Shown here one piece after another: positions 7,663 through 15,050 of a DNA stretch of 15,127 nucleotides. This DNA comes from Dethiosulfatibacter sp. (GTDB taxonomy: Bacteria > Bacillota_A > Clostridia > Tissierellales > Dethiosulfatibacteraceae). Within the stretch, counting starts at the first letter, position 1; every line of letters starts with the position of its first letter. The DNA lies in NCBI GenBank assembly GCA_019084435.1, contig JAHRFV010000108.1:1-15127 (forward strand), read 5' to 3'. Under the pieces are notes generated by a model, which was given only the letters and a program-made list of their open reading frames with translations, did not search any database and had not been told where the DNA came from. The position numbers were made by a program, and so were the translations under genes.

Positions 7663-8795
7663 TTCAGCACCTCCCTAGCAAAATCATAAATCTCATCTGG
7701 GTTAATAGGTTGTCCGTCAATTCTACCATAGAACTCAACATTGCAGTTTTTGCACGCTACTCTTTCAACCTCATTTACATATTGACCCATATTCATTTCA
7801 GCAACAATTATTGTATTTACTTTTTTTGATAGACTGATCAATGCATCTTCTGCTAGAGGCCAGATGGTGATAGGTCTGAACAGACCAGCTTTTATACCAA
7901 CTTCTCTGAGTCTATTAACCGTGTCTTTAGCTGCTCTAGATGTAGCGCCAAATGCTACAATGGCAAAATCAGCATCCTCAAGTCTATATTCTTCAAATTT
8001 TATAATGTCTTTTTTATTTATCTCTATTTTCTTCATCAGGCGGGTCATCATATCAAGAGCGACTGTTGGACTGTTGCTTGGAAAACCGGTTACGTCATGG
8101 GTTAGACCAGTGACATGCTGTCTGTAACCAGTACCGAAATCAGCCATATTAGGAATTAGATCCTCATCAGCCTTGTAAGGTAGATAACCTTCCTTAGGAC
8201 CGGTTGGTCTTTTTCTATTGATGATTTTGATTCTATCTTTTGACGAGAGGTCTACTTTCTCTCTCATATGGGCAATAATCTCATCCAGTAATAGTATAAC
8301 TGGAGTCCTATACTTTTCAGCCATATTGAAGCACTCTATTGTAATATCAAAAATCTCCTGGACTGAGTTTGGATACAGGGCTATAACAGGATGATCCCCA
8401 TGGGTTCCCCACTTCGCCTGCATGATATCTCCCTGTGAAGGAGACGTAGGCAAGCCAGTGCTCGGTCCACCTCTTTGAACATTTACAATGACACAAGGTA
8501 TTTCAGCGATGCATCCGTATCCTAGATTTTCTTGTTTCAATGAAAACCCGGGACCGCTGGTTGCAGTCATAGATTTCTTTCCAGCTAATGAACCACCTAA
8601 TGTGGCAGCCATACCAGCAATCTCATCTTCCATCTGTATGAAATGACCTCCAATAGCTGGTAATTTCTGAGCTGATATTTCAGCTATTTCAGTAGATGGC
8701 GTTATTGGATAACCTGCGTAAAATTCCATTCCCGCTGCCAAAGCACCCTCGACACAAGCCTCATTCCCCTGAAGCAGTTTTATACTATCTGACAT
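7659..8795 (-). CDS. korA: 2-oxoacid:ferredoxin oxidoreductase, alpha subunit
   Basis: Large subunit containing the pyrimidine-binding and transketolase C-terminal-like domains. Family motifs are GNEAC (10-14), YPITPST (29-35), TSGPGFSL (79-86) and QRGGPSTGLPT (107-117), with ILLLDEI further on and a FRPITIWP segment in the C-terminal domain. I place the start at the ATG at 8795, nine bases after AAGGAGG. An in-frame ATG ten codons earlier lies inside the ferredoxin gene and adds unrelated residues. The chosen start overlaps the delta-subunit gene by 11 bases, and the stop overlaps the beta-subunit start by 4 bases. The protein has 378 residues and no cysteine-rich ferredoxin domain of its own; that function is in the separate delta subunit. 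Confidence 0.92.
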   Translation of the reverse strand: MSDSIKLLQGNEACVEGALAAGMEFYAGYPITPSTEIAEISAQKLPAIGGHFIQMEDEIAGMAATLGGSLAGKKSMTATSGPGFSLKQENLGYGCIAEIPCVIVNVQRGGPSTGLPTSPSQGDIMQAKWGTHGDHPVIALYPNSVQEIFDITIECFNMAEKYRTPVILLLDEIIAHMREKVDLSSKDRIKIINRKRPTGPKEGYLPYKADEDLIPNMADFGTGYRQHVTGLTHDVTGFPSNSPTVALDMMTRLMKKIEINKKDIIKFEEYRLEDADFAIVAFGATSRAAKDTVNRLREVGIKAGLFRPITIWPLAEDALISLSKKVNTIIVAEMNMGQYVNEVERVACKNCNVEFYGRIDGQPINPDEIYDFAREVLK

Positions 8796-8994
8796 TCTCA
8801 GGTACCTCCTTAAGATATATTGCAAAATCAGGACATCTTAGTTCACATTGCCCACATTTTATACAATCCTCAGGTCGTGCGATGTCAACGACATCATTTT
8901 TAAGCTCCAAAACACTCTTGGGACAAAATGCGACACAAATGCCACATCCTTTACACCATTCCTTGTTCACGACTACCATTTTGGGCGTACCCAT
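8785..8994 (-). CDS. korD: 2-oxoacid:ferredoxin oxidoreductase, delta (ferredoxin-like) subunit
   Basis: Small electron-transfer subunit of 69 residues with two complete 4Fe-4S motifs: C14, C17, C20, C24 followed by proline, and C44, C47, C50, C54 followed by proline. This is the bacterial 2[4Fe-4S] ferredoxin pattern and carries electrons from the catalytic core. The start is the ATG at 8994, seven bases after an AGGAGG site; an ATG eight codons upstream has no such site. It is the first gene of the oxidoreductase operon, and its end overlaps the alpha-subunit start by 11 bases. Confidence 0.92.
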   Translation of the reverse strand: MGTPKMVVVNKEWCKGCGICVAFCPKSVLELKNDVVDIARPEDCIKCGQCELRCPDFAIYLKEVPENVR

Positions 8995-9030
8995 ATGATA
9001 CCTCCTAGTATTAAACAAATTAATTCCTTT

Positions 9031-9138
9031 TTAAGGATACCAAACCCCTAACTGTTTTGCAAGATATAATTCATAGTTATTCTTAAATGCAGGATGTCCT
9101 TCATTTGTTGCATATTCTAATGAATATCTTCTTTTATA
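9031..9138 (-). pseudogene. Unrecognised 35-codon gene remnant without start codon
   Basis: The minus strand reads an open frame from just after a TAA (9139-9141) to a TAA at 9031-9033. It contains no ATG, GTG or TTG. The translation is protein-like rather than random: YKRRYSLEYATNEGHPAF, then a stretch ending LAKQLGVWYP. I do not recognise the family. It fills most of the gap between the mnmM terminator and korD, which suggests the 3' end of a gene whose front was deleted. It could also be a chance open frame in a leader region. The candidate korD promoter overlaps its end. Confidence 0.35.
9034..9062 (-). promoter_or_regulatory. Weak candidate promoter for the oxidoreductase operon
   Basis: TTGCAA (9057-9062) and TATCCT (9034-9039) on the minus strand are 17 bases apart, each matching four of six consensus bases. 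Transcription would start near 9027, about 33 bases before the korD ATG. A promoter must lie somewhere between the mnmM terminator and korD, but this exact pair is only a suggestion. I see no riboswitch or T-box structure in the gap. Confidence 0.28.
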
Positions 9139-9151
9139 TTAAAAGTTTGAT

Positions 9152-9193
9152 AAAAAAATGCATGAAACAATTAATTTGTTTCATGCATTTTTT
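9152..9193 (-). terminator. Strong hairpin terminator overlapping the end of mnmM
   Basis: Perfect 18-bp stem (9153-9170 with 9176-9193) and a 5-base loop. On the minus strand the stem ends in a run of seven T (9152-9158). The loop contains the mnmM TAA stop (9171-9173), so the last six or so mnmM codons form one arm. On the plus strand the other arm also ends in T residues, so it could work in both directions, although no plus-strand gene is present. Confidence 0.88.
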
Positions 9194-9746
9194 GGATGAT
9201 AAACAGTTCAGGTGGATAATTATTGATGTTGATTATTCTGTGATTGACAACTTTATATAGTCTGTCATCAAGCTTTTCAAGATATTCAAAAATGCCATTT
9301 CTCTCCAACCCCTTGTCATGACCCGTATAAGCGGCTATGATAATGTAACCTTTCAATTTTAGCTGCTTGAGCATTTTTCCCAGTGCAGGTATAGTTGTAC
9401 TTGGATTTGTCGAAATATCAGATTTGCTCTCTGGCAGATAACCTAGATTGTAAACGGCAAGTTGTACTTTTTCCGAGATATATCGATCCACATTCACATG
9501 AGAATCGTGTATCACATTGTAGTTGTTGAATTCACAGGCCTTGTTGAGAAGTTCATTCGTATTTTGAACGGCCTCTTCTTGAATATCGAATGCATACAGA
9601 AAACCTTTGCCTTTCATCGTGTTGCATAAATATAAGCTGTCATTTCCATTTCCACAGGTACAATCTACAGCAATACAGTCCTCAGTTAGAAATTCAGAAA
9701 TCAGAAAGTGATAGTATTGTACAATATTGTAAATATTTACACTCAT
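9171..9746 (-). CDS. mnmM: tRNA methyltransferase of the MnmM/YtqB family
   Basis: Class I SAM-dependent methyltransferase of the family long annotated as putative rRNA methylase (YtqB). In Gram-positive bacteria the family has been assigned the final methylation of the tRNA wobble modification mnm5s2U34. The SAM-binding motif is AVDCTCGNGNDSLYL (residues 26-40). The family hallmark VYNLGYLP follows at 98-105, and a YTGHDKGLER block and a PPELFIIQK end also match. The length of 191 residues is normal. The ATG at 9746 overlaps the rluB stop in an ATGA, and its 3' end is part of the terminator. I am sure of the family, less so of the exact tRNA target in this organism. Confidence 0.88.
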   Translation of the reverse strand: MSVNIYNIVQYYHFLISEFLTEDCIAVDCTCGNGNDSLYLCNTMKGKGFLYAFDIQEEAVQNTNELLNKACEFNNYNVIHDSHVNVDRYISEKVQLAVYNLGYLPESKSDISTNPSTTIPALGKMLKQLKLKGYIIIAAYTGHDKGLERNGIFEYLEKLDDRLYKVVNHRIININNYPPELFIIQKMHETN

Positions 9747-10459
9747 ATTCGTTCCTTTAGATAATCTACCTCTTTAGAGGTTAAATGGCGCCATTTACCA
9801 ACCGGCAGGTCTCCTAGATGTAACTCTCCTATGGAAACACGTTTCAGGTCAACAACACGGCATTTAAATTTCTCAAACATTTTTCTGATCTGGCGATTTC
9901 TACCCTCGCTGATCACTACTGACAGCTTAGTGATATGTTCAATTTCACCGATTACACTTATTTCACAGGGCTTGGTTCTGTATCCGTCTATATAGATTCC
10001 CTTAGAAAGCTTGGCAATAATAGCAGCATCTAGATTACCCTTTACCTGTACGAGATAGGTTTTGGGAACATCATGACTGGGATGGGTCAGCTTAAAGGTC
10101 AGTTCCCCATCATTGGTCAGCAATAAGAGTCCTTTAGAATCATAGTCAAGTCTTCCAACCGGATAGATTCTGTCGTTAATTTCGATGAGATCTAAAACTG
10201 ACGGTCTGTCAAACTGATCCTTTACGGTGGTAATATATTTTTCAGGTTTGTGGAGCATGATATAGATAAAATCCTCTTGCACACCAATAGGATTTCCTGA
10301 GACTTCAACACGATCCAATTTGGAGTCCACCTGGTATCCCGGTTCAATAACCACGACACCATTTACAGTCACCTCCCCATTAAAGATAAGCTCATCTGCA
10401 TTTCTTCTAGACGTATAGCCTGAATTGCTTATAAATTTGTTAAGCCTTATATCACCCAT
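9743..10459 (-). CDS. rluB: Pseudouridine synthase of the RsuA/RluB family
   Basis: Converts uridine to pseudouridine in rRNA; RluB acts on the 23S peptidyl-transferase region (U2605 in E. coli). An N-terminal S4 RNA-binding domain (about 1-60; RLNKFIS and SRRNADELI motifs) is followed by the catalytic domain. The GRLDYDSKGLLLLTNDG signature at 102-118 includes the catalytic aspartate D105. The C-terminal EGRNRQIRKMF motif is also present. The length of 238 residues is normal. The start ATG at 10459 overlaps the scpB stop by 8 bases and the stop overlaps mnmM by 4. scpA-scpB-rluB is a classic Firmicutes gene order, which supports RluB over other RsuA-type members. Confidence 0.92.
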   Translation of the reverse strand: MGDIRLNKFISNSGYTSRRNADELIFNGEVTVNGVVVIEPGYQVDSKLDRVEVSGNPIGVQEDFIYIMLHKPEKYITTVKDQFDRPSVLDLIEINDRIYPVGRLDYDSKGLLLLTNDGELTFKLTHPSHDVPKTYLVQVKGNLDAAIIAKLSKGIYIDGYRTKPCEISVIGEIEHITKLSVVISEGRNRQIRKMFEKFKCRVVDLKRVSIGELHLGDLPVGKWRHLTSKEVDYLKERI

Positions 10460-11006
10460 GGAAAACTCCCTCCTGATCCCCTGTTAGAGATTCGGGTGTA
10501 ATTTTAAGGGGTGGCAGGTCTTTTATGGACTTTAATCCGAAGTATGCCAGAAAATGACTAGTAGTACCGTAAATGATAGGCTTACCCGGCTTATCCAGTT
10601 TACCCCTTGTCTCGACAAGATCCTTGTCCATCAGTGTTCTCAGAATGTAGTCTGATTTGACACCCCTGATCATGTCCACTTCAATTTTTGTGATAGGTTG
10701 CTTGTAGGCGATGATGGACAAAGCCTCCAGCGCTGAAGTAGATAGATTTGAACGGGTGTTGGTCTTGAATAGCATTGCAACATAATCATAATTGATATCC
10801 TTGGTCTTGAACTGATAAGTGTCTCCAAAGGTTTTTAGCACGATACCCCTTGACGCCACTATATAGTCCTGTTCCATTTCAATTAGTATGTCACGCAGCT
10901 GTGATTCTTTTATCTCTATTATCTTGCTAAGTTCGCTTACCTTGATCGGGTCTCCCCAGGCAAATAAAATGCTTTCAATGATGCTTTTAACTCTATCTTT
11001 TTCCAT
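10452..11006 (-). CDS. scpB: Segregation and condensation protein B
   Basis: Kite subunit of the SMC-ScpAB condensin, which compacts and separates chromosomes. The 184-residue protein has two winged-helix regions; SALEALSIIAYKQPITKIEVDMIRGV in two parts (SALEALSIIAYKQPIT, then EVDMIRGV) and a GKPIIYGTT segment are family hallmarks. I chose the ATG at 11006: an AGGGG site is nine bases upstream, while the ATG at 11015 touches that site directly. It starts 12 bases after the scpA stop and its end overlaps rluB by 8 bases. Confidence 0.93.
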   Translation of the reverse strand: MEKDRVKSIIESILFAWGDPIKVSELSKIIEIKESQLRDILIEMEQDYIVASRGIVLKTFGDTYQFKTKDINYDYVAMLFKTNTRSNLSTSALEALSIIAYKQPITKIEVDMIRGVKSDYILRTLMDKDLVETRGKLDKPGKPIIYGTTSHFLAYFGLKSIKDLPPLKITPESLTGDQEGVFHG

Positions 11007-11018
11007 AATTACCATCCC

Positions 11019-11729
11019 CTAAGCTTTCTGAATGAAAATCTCGCCGAAAATCCTATCTTGGACCAGCCTGATGTTTTTCAGTCTGGACATCTCAAGTATA
11101 CTTAGAAAAACAGCAATGACAAATTTCTTTGAATTGTGAAGGGAAAAAATCTCAACAATATTTACCTTCTGTAGAATTTCCAGTTTTTCGCTGATAAGAT
11201 CCATGCAATCATTGATGGTGAACTCATCCTTTGCTAGATCCAATATGTTATCCTCCGTCTCAAAACGGCTTCTTTTTAAAACGTTTTTCAAAGCATACAG
11301 CAAATCATAGGCGCTGATTTCCTCAAAGAGAAGCTGTTCACAGGCGTTGTCTTCCTCAATATGAAAGTCTTCAGCCGGTTTTGCAATAAATCGGCTCTCT
11401 TTCTCCTCCGAAATCTTCAAATCATCAGAGGCCATCCTATATAGTCTGTACTCGAGTAGCTGGTTGACAAGCTCCTCTCTTGGATCCTCCTGCTTTTCCT
11501 GATTTGGAAGAAGCATCTTGGATTTGATTTCTAACAGTGTGGAGGCCATCAGAACAAATTCGCTGGCAATAGCCATGTCAAACTCCTGAAGGACATCCAA
11601 ATAAGCGATATACTGTTCTGTGATCTCAGCTATCGGTATATCATAAATATCCACTTCATTGGTTTCAATCAAGTAAACCAATAATTCAAATGGGCCGTAG
11701 AATTTGTTGATCTGAACAATATACTCCAA
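11019..11729 (-). CDS. scpA: Segregation and condensation protein A
   Basis: Kleisin subunit that bridges the SMC ATPase heads and binds ScpB. The N-terminal helical domain carries the family motif near its start (MEYIVQINKFYGPFELLVYL) and DIYDIPIAEITEQY, followed by a middle linker rich in acidic residues and a C-terminal winged helix. The length of 236 residues is slightly short but within range. The start is a TTG at 11729, preferred because residues 2-3 (EY) match the usual ScpA N-terminus and an AGGGA site lies upstream. It begins seven bases after the stop of the phosphorylase pseudogene. If that broken gene is still transcribed, scpA and scpB may depend on readthrough transcription or a local promoter that I cannot see. 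Confidence 0.92.
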   Translation of the reverse strand: MEYIVQINKFYGPFELLVYLIETNEVDIYDIPIAEITEQYIAYLDVLQEFDMAIASEFVLMASTLLEIKSKMLLPNQEKQEDPREELVNQLLEYRLYRMASDDLKISEEKESRFIAKPAEDFHIEEDNACEQLLFEEISAYDLLYALKNVLKRSRFETEDNILDLAKDEFTINDCMDLISEKLEILQKVNIVEIFSLHNSKKFVIAVFLSILEMSRLKNIRLVQDRIFGEIFIQKA

Positions 11730-11736
11730 ATTATCC

Positions 11737-13068
11737 CTACTTTCTCATATCGATAAAGCCATGGCTATCGACCATGCCTATGATGACGTTATTTTTCTTG
11801 ACCGGCTCAGAACTGAAGCCAAAGGCCTCGTAGAATGATTCAGTGAGTACTTCTTTTTCGTCGCTTTTATTGGTGTAGATGACGCCCAGTGAATCACCGA
11901 ACTCCACCCTGTCTCCCACCTTCTTATGCAATATGATGCCAGCTGTATAGTCAATTTCCTCTTCTTTTGTTGCTCGTCCTGCACCTGCCACCAATGAGCA
12001 CAAACCTATTTTCTCAGCGTCGATTGCTTTTACGTAGCCTTCCGATGTACTGATAACCTTATAGGCATATTTGGATTTCTCAAATTTAGATAAATCTTTG
12101 ATATAGGCTATATCACCCTTTTGAGCGTAGATAAAGTCAACAAATTTTAGGAAAGGTTCATCAGTTGTTAGGAGGGCTCTGGTTTTTTCCAATCCTGCTT
12201 CAAGCGTATCACTTATACCAGCCAGCTTTAACATAGCTGCATTCAGAAACACACACAAAGTCGTGAAATCCTCAGGTCCTTCATTTTTAAGCGTATTGAC
12301 AGCCTCGATGACTTCCAGGGAGTTTCCCACTGAAAATCAAAGTGGCTCCTCCATGTTTGAAAGGACTATGCCAACTTTTCTATCAAAGCTTTTGCCGATA
12401 GATACCATCATTTCAGCCAACCCTACCGCATCTTCAACATTCTTCATAAAGGCGCCACTTCCCACCTTTACATCAAGGATTATTATATCATCACCAGATG
12501 CTATTTTTTTGGACATGATGGAGCTAGCAATCAAAGATAGGTTATCAACTGTCGCGGTCACGTCCCTCAGGGCATAAAGCTTCTTATCTGCAGGAACCAG
12601 ATCAAGAGTCTGTCCCGATATTGCAAAGCCGAATTTCTCAACAATATGAAACATCTCATCTTTATCAAGATTTACATTAAAGCCCGGTATTGACTCCAGC
12701 TTGTCAATGGTTCCGCCAGTGCGTCCAAGCCCTCTGCCTGACATCTTGGATACCTTTAAGTCGCTTAAGGCCATCAATGGCAACAAAACAAGCGAGGTCT
12801 TATCTCCTACACCGCCTGTGCTGTGTTTGTCCACTTTTATACCATCAATGAATGACAGGTCGACTGTTTCGCCGGATTCAACCATGGCCTTTGTGAGAGC
12901 AGTTGTTTCAGACAGGTTCATTCCTTTGAAATAGATGGCCATCAGCATTGCTGACATCTGATAGTCAGGGATTTCACCTTTGACGTAGCCATCAATCAAA
13001 AACTTGATTTCTTCTTCTGATAGCTGTCCTCCGTGCTTTTTATTGTTGATCAGATCTTAAACTCTCAT
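11737..13068 (-). pseudogene. pdp: Pyrimidine-nucleoside phosphorylase gene with two nonsense codons
   Basis: The intact enzyme splits uridine, thymidine and deoxyuridine with phosphate into base and (deoxy)ribose-1-phosphate, the substrate of the adjacent deoB product. The frame from ATG 13068 to TAG 11737 has 443 codons, the normal length, with no indels. It holds two in-frame stops. Codon 4 is TAA (13057-13059) where the family has Tyr (MRV-stop-DLI). Codon 244 is TGA (12337-12339) where the family has Gly (EEPL-stop-FSVGNSLEV). All other signatures remain: [12 protein letters not shown] (81-92), the MSGRGLG block (about 109-115), [10 protein letters not shown] and DVTATVD. Open segments are 12337-12999 and 11737-12330. 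I infer a recent pseudogene or base errors in this sequence. UGA recoding is ruled out for the first stop, which is UAA, and neighbours end in TGA. Confidence 0.9.
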
Positions 13069-13073
13069 TCCAA

Positions 13074-14249
13074 TCACCCTATTTCCAATATACTTTTGAT
13101 ACTGACGTTGTCCACACTATTGTCCACATCTAGAAAATCAAGAATAGTTTTTGCTATTACATCGAAACCCTTCATGTTTTCCAGATTTACAGGCTGTATA
13201 TATTTATGATAAACCAGTAATGGTACATACTCCCTTGAATGATCTGTGCTCTCAGTGGATGGATCACAGCCATGGTCGGCGGAAATCATAAGAAGATCCT
13301 CATCTTTTAGTGCTGCAAGTATTTCTGGCAGCTTGCTATCAAACTCCTGCAGAGCATTGCCATATCCTTCAATATTGTTCCTGTGACCGTAAAGCATATC
13401 GAAGTCCACAAGGTTGGTGAAGATGAGTCCCTGACTATCTCTATTTATCTCGCTTAGAGTTGCCTCTATTCCGCTTTCATTGTTTTTGGTGTGGAGGGTT
13501 TTTGTTATACCTCTACCGACAAATATATCCTCAATTTTGCCAATAGCGACAACATCCTGTCCTGCTTCGGAGATGTAATCAAGCATGGTCTTCCCACTTG
13601 GTTCCAGAGAGAAATCCTTGCGGTTCTCCGTTCGTTTGAAGCTTCCAGGCTCACCGACAAATGGTCTTGCAATGACCCTGCCTACAGCATGCTTTCCAGT
13701 CAGAATTTCTCTGGCTTTTTTGCATATGTCATAAAGCTCTCCCAGTGGAACTACACTCTCATGGGCAGCGATTTGGAAGACGCTGTCTGCTGATGTATAG
13801 GCAATAATATTTCCGGTTCGAACATGTTCCTCACCAAGCTCCTCGATGATAGCTGTGCCCGAGGCAGCCTTGTTGCCGATGATGCCTCTGCCCGTTTCCT
13901 TTTGCAGGGTTTGGAGTATCTCATCAGGAAAGCCGTCAGGATAAGTGGGGAATGCCTGGTCAAGAACAATGCCTGATATTTCCCAGTGCCCTGTTGTCGT
14001 GTCTTTACCTGGAGAAATCTCCTCCAATCTTCCATATGAAGCTATGGGAGTTATAGTATTTCTTTTAATTTCTTCAAGTCCTTCAATGTGTGTTAGGCCC
14101 ATTTTTTCAAGGTTTTCAAGCTTGAAATTTTCTATATTTCTGTAAATGTTCAGAAGTGTATTGCTTCCCTCATCCCCATAATGATGGGCATCAGGCATTG
14201 CGCCTATACCGACGCTGTCTAGAATGATCAGTATAACTCGATTAATCAT
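13074..14249 (-). CDS. deoB: Phosphopentomutase
   Basis: Interconverts (deoxy)ribose-1-phosphate and -5-phosphate, linking nucleoside breakdown to central metabolism. It belongs to the alkaline-phosphatase-like metalloenzymes. Residues match the manganese ligands of the Bacillus enzyme with a two-residue shift: D11 ([11 protein letters not shown]), D284 and H289 (DMLYGHR), D325 and H326 (SADHGCD), and H337 (TDHSRE). The phosphorylated threonine is in KDTTTGHWE (82-90). The length of 391 residues is normal. The ATG at 14249 follows an AGGAGG site that overlaps the xerD-like stop region. It ends five bases before the phosphorylase start, matching the usual deoB-pdp pairing. Confidence 0.95.
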   Translation of the reverse strand: MINRVILIILDSVGIGAMPDAHHYGDEGSNTLLNIYRNIENFKLENLEKMGLTHIEGLEEIKRNTITPIASYGRLEEISPGKDTTTGHWEISGIVLDQAFPTYPDGFPDEILQTLQKETGRGIIGNKAASGTAIIEELGEEHVRTGNIIAYTSADSVFQIAAHESVVPLGELYDICKKAREILTGKHAVGRVIARPFVGEPGSFKRTENRKDFSLEPSGKTMLDYISEAGQDVVAIGKIEDIFVGRGITKTLHTKNNESGIEATLSEINRDSQGLIFTNLVDFDMLYGHRNNIEGYGNALQEFDSKLPEILAALKDEDLLMISADHGCDPSTESTDHSREYVPLLVYHKYIQPVNLENMKGFDVIAKTILDFLDVDNSVDNVSIKSILEIG

Positions 14250-14258
14250 ATAACCTCC

Positions 14259-15050
14259 TTAGGCTCTAGGGTGTGACTTTCTATATATTTCAAAGGTGCG
14301 TTTTTCCTGTGTCTTAAGATACATCTGTATGGCGCTAATGCTGTTCTGTCCGAACAATATCTGTAGAGTGTTTATGTCTGCACCATTCTGTAGAAGGTGT
14401 ACGACAAAGGAATTCCTGATAATCTGAGGTGTAATCCGTCTCTTGATTCCAGCACCCTTAGCATATTGCTTCAAAGTCTTCCAAAAACCCTGTCGTGACA
14501 TATGGGTTCCAGACAGATTGCCAAACATGGTATCGCCAGTTTCAGCATTGACAAGATCCTTGCGTCTTTCTGACAGGTAGGTCTCCAAAAATTGTTTCGC
14601 CTGGCTTCCTACAGGAACTCGTCGAGTATTGTTTTTTTTGTTGATGCTAAGACTCTCTGATGAAGGATTATAGTCCCCTGTTTTTAGATCCAACAGTTCG
14701 CTGACCTTGATACCAGTTGAATACATGAGTTCGAGCATGGTTTTGTCTCGATAGCCTTTGGTTGAGTAAATGTCCGGTAGTTCCAGCAGCTTGTCTATTT
14801 CTTCAGCGGTCAGGTACTCAGGTAGCTTTCTATCAATTCTCGGTGCATGAATGGCATTGGAAGGGTTCTTAATTATTTCGCCACGTTCCTCCATAAAATT
14901 ATAGAATGATTTGATGGAAGAGAGGCTTCTGGATACGGTAGCTGCATTTTTGGATTTTTTCTGCATGTCTAGCATATAGGTCAATATCATAGTCTTTGTG
15001 ACACTCAAAATATCCTTTTTATAGGTTTCCTGAATATATTTGTAGAAAGC
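14259..15050 (-). CDS. XerD-like tyrosine recombinase homologue with degenerate active site, 5' partial
   Basis: Homologue of the XerD chromosome-dimer recombinase, with the core-binding domain first and the catalytic domain after residue 65 (numbering from an in-frame TTG at 15008). Aligned to E. coli XerD, K101 replaces R148 (TGIKVSEL), K124 matches K172, Q195 replaces H244 (TPQIIRNSF), R198 matches R247, Q221 replaces H270 (FGQNS) and Y230 matches Y279. So three of six catalytic residues are changed, although the C-terminus keeps HPRA. The frame stays open and protein-like upstream to 15050 (FYKYIQETYKKDIL), so the TTG is not the true start; the real N-terminus is lost where the inverted duplication begins. 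It sits nine bases before deoB, as xerD does in B. subtilis. Recombinase activity is doubtful. Confidence 0.88.
   Translation of the reverse strand, partial: AFYKYIQETYKKDILSVTKTMILTYMLDMQKKSKNAATVSRSLSSIKSFYNFMEERGEIIKNPSNAIHAPRIDRKLPEYLTAEEIDKLLELPDIYSTKGYRDKTMLELMYSTGIKVSELLDLKTGDYNPSSESLSINKKNNTRRVPVGSQAKQFLETYLSERRKDLVNAETGDTMFGNLSGTHMSRQGFWKTLKQYAKGAGIKRRITPQIIRNSFVVHLLQNGADINTLQILFGQNSISAIQMYLKTQEKRTFEIYRKSHPRA

Noticed and set aside
9067..9117. A short leader peptide upstream of korD (ATG in another frame giving about 20 residues)
   Set aside because: No ribosome site, no run of regulatory codons and no attenuator-like alternative hairpins nearby.
8995..9150. Riboswitch or T-box in the gap before the oxidoreductase operon
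   Set aside because: No recognisable conserved core or anti-terminator arrangement; the only strong hairpin belongs to the mnmM terminator.
12337..12339. UGA recoded as glycine (SR1/Gracilibacteria code) or selenocysteine
   Set aside because: The same gene also has an in-frame UAA at codon 4, and ispH, korA, korC, rluB, scpB and deoB all end at TGA with neighbours starting right there, so UGA is a normal stop here.
12337..12999. Two separate phosphorylase genes (N-terminal and C-terminal halves)
   Set aside because: Both halves are in the same frame separated only by a stop codon and two codons, and the second has no ribosome site of its own.
14259..15050. Phage integrase or mobile-element integrase
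   Set aside because: It occupies the chromosomal xerD position before deoB, keeps the XerD C-terminus, and has no excisionase, attachment site or phage gene beside it.
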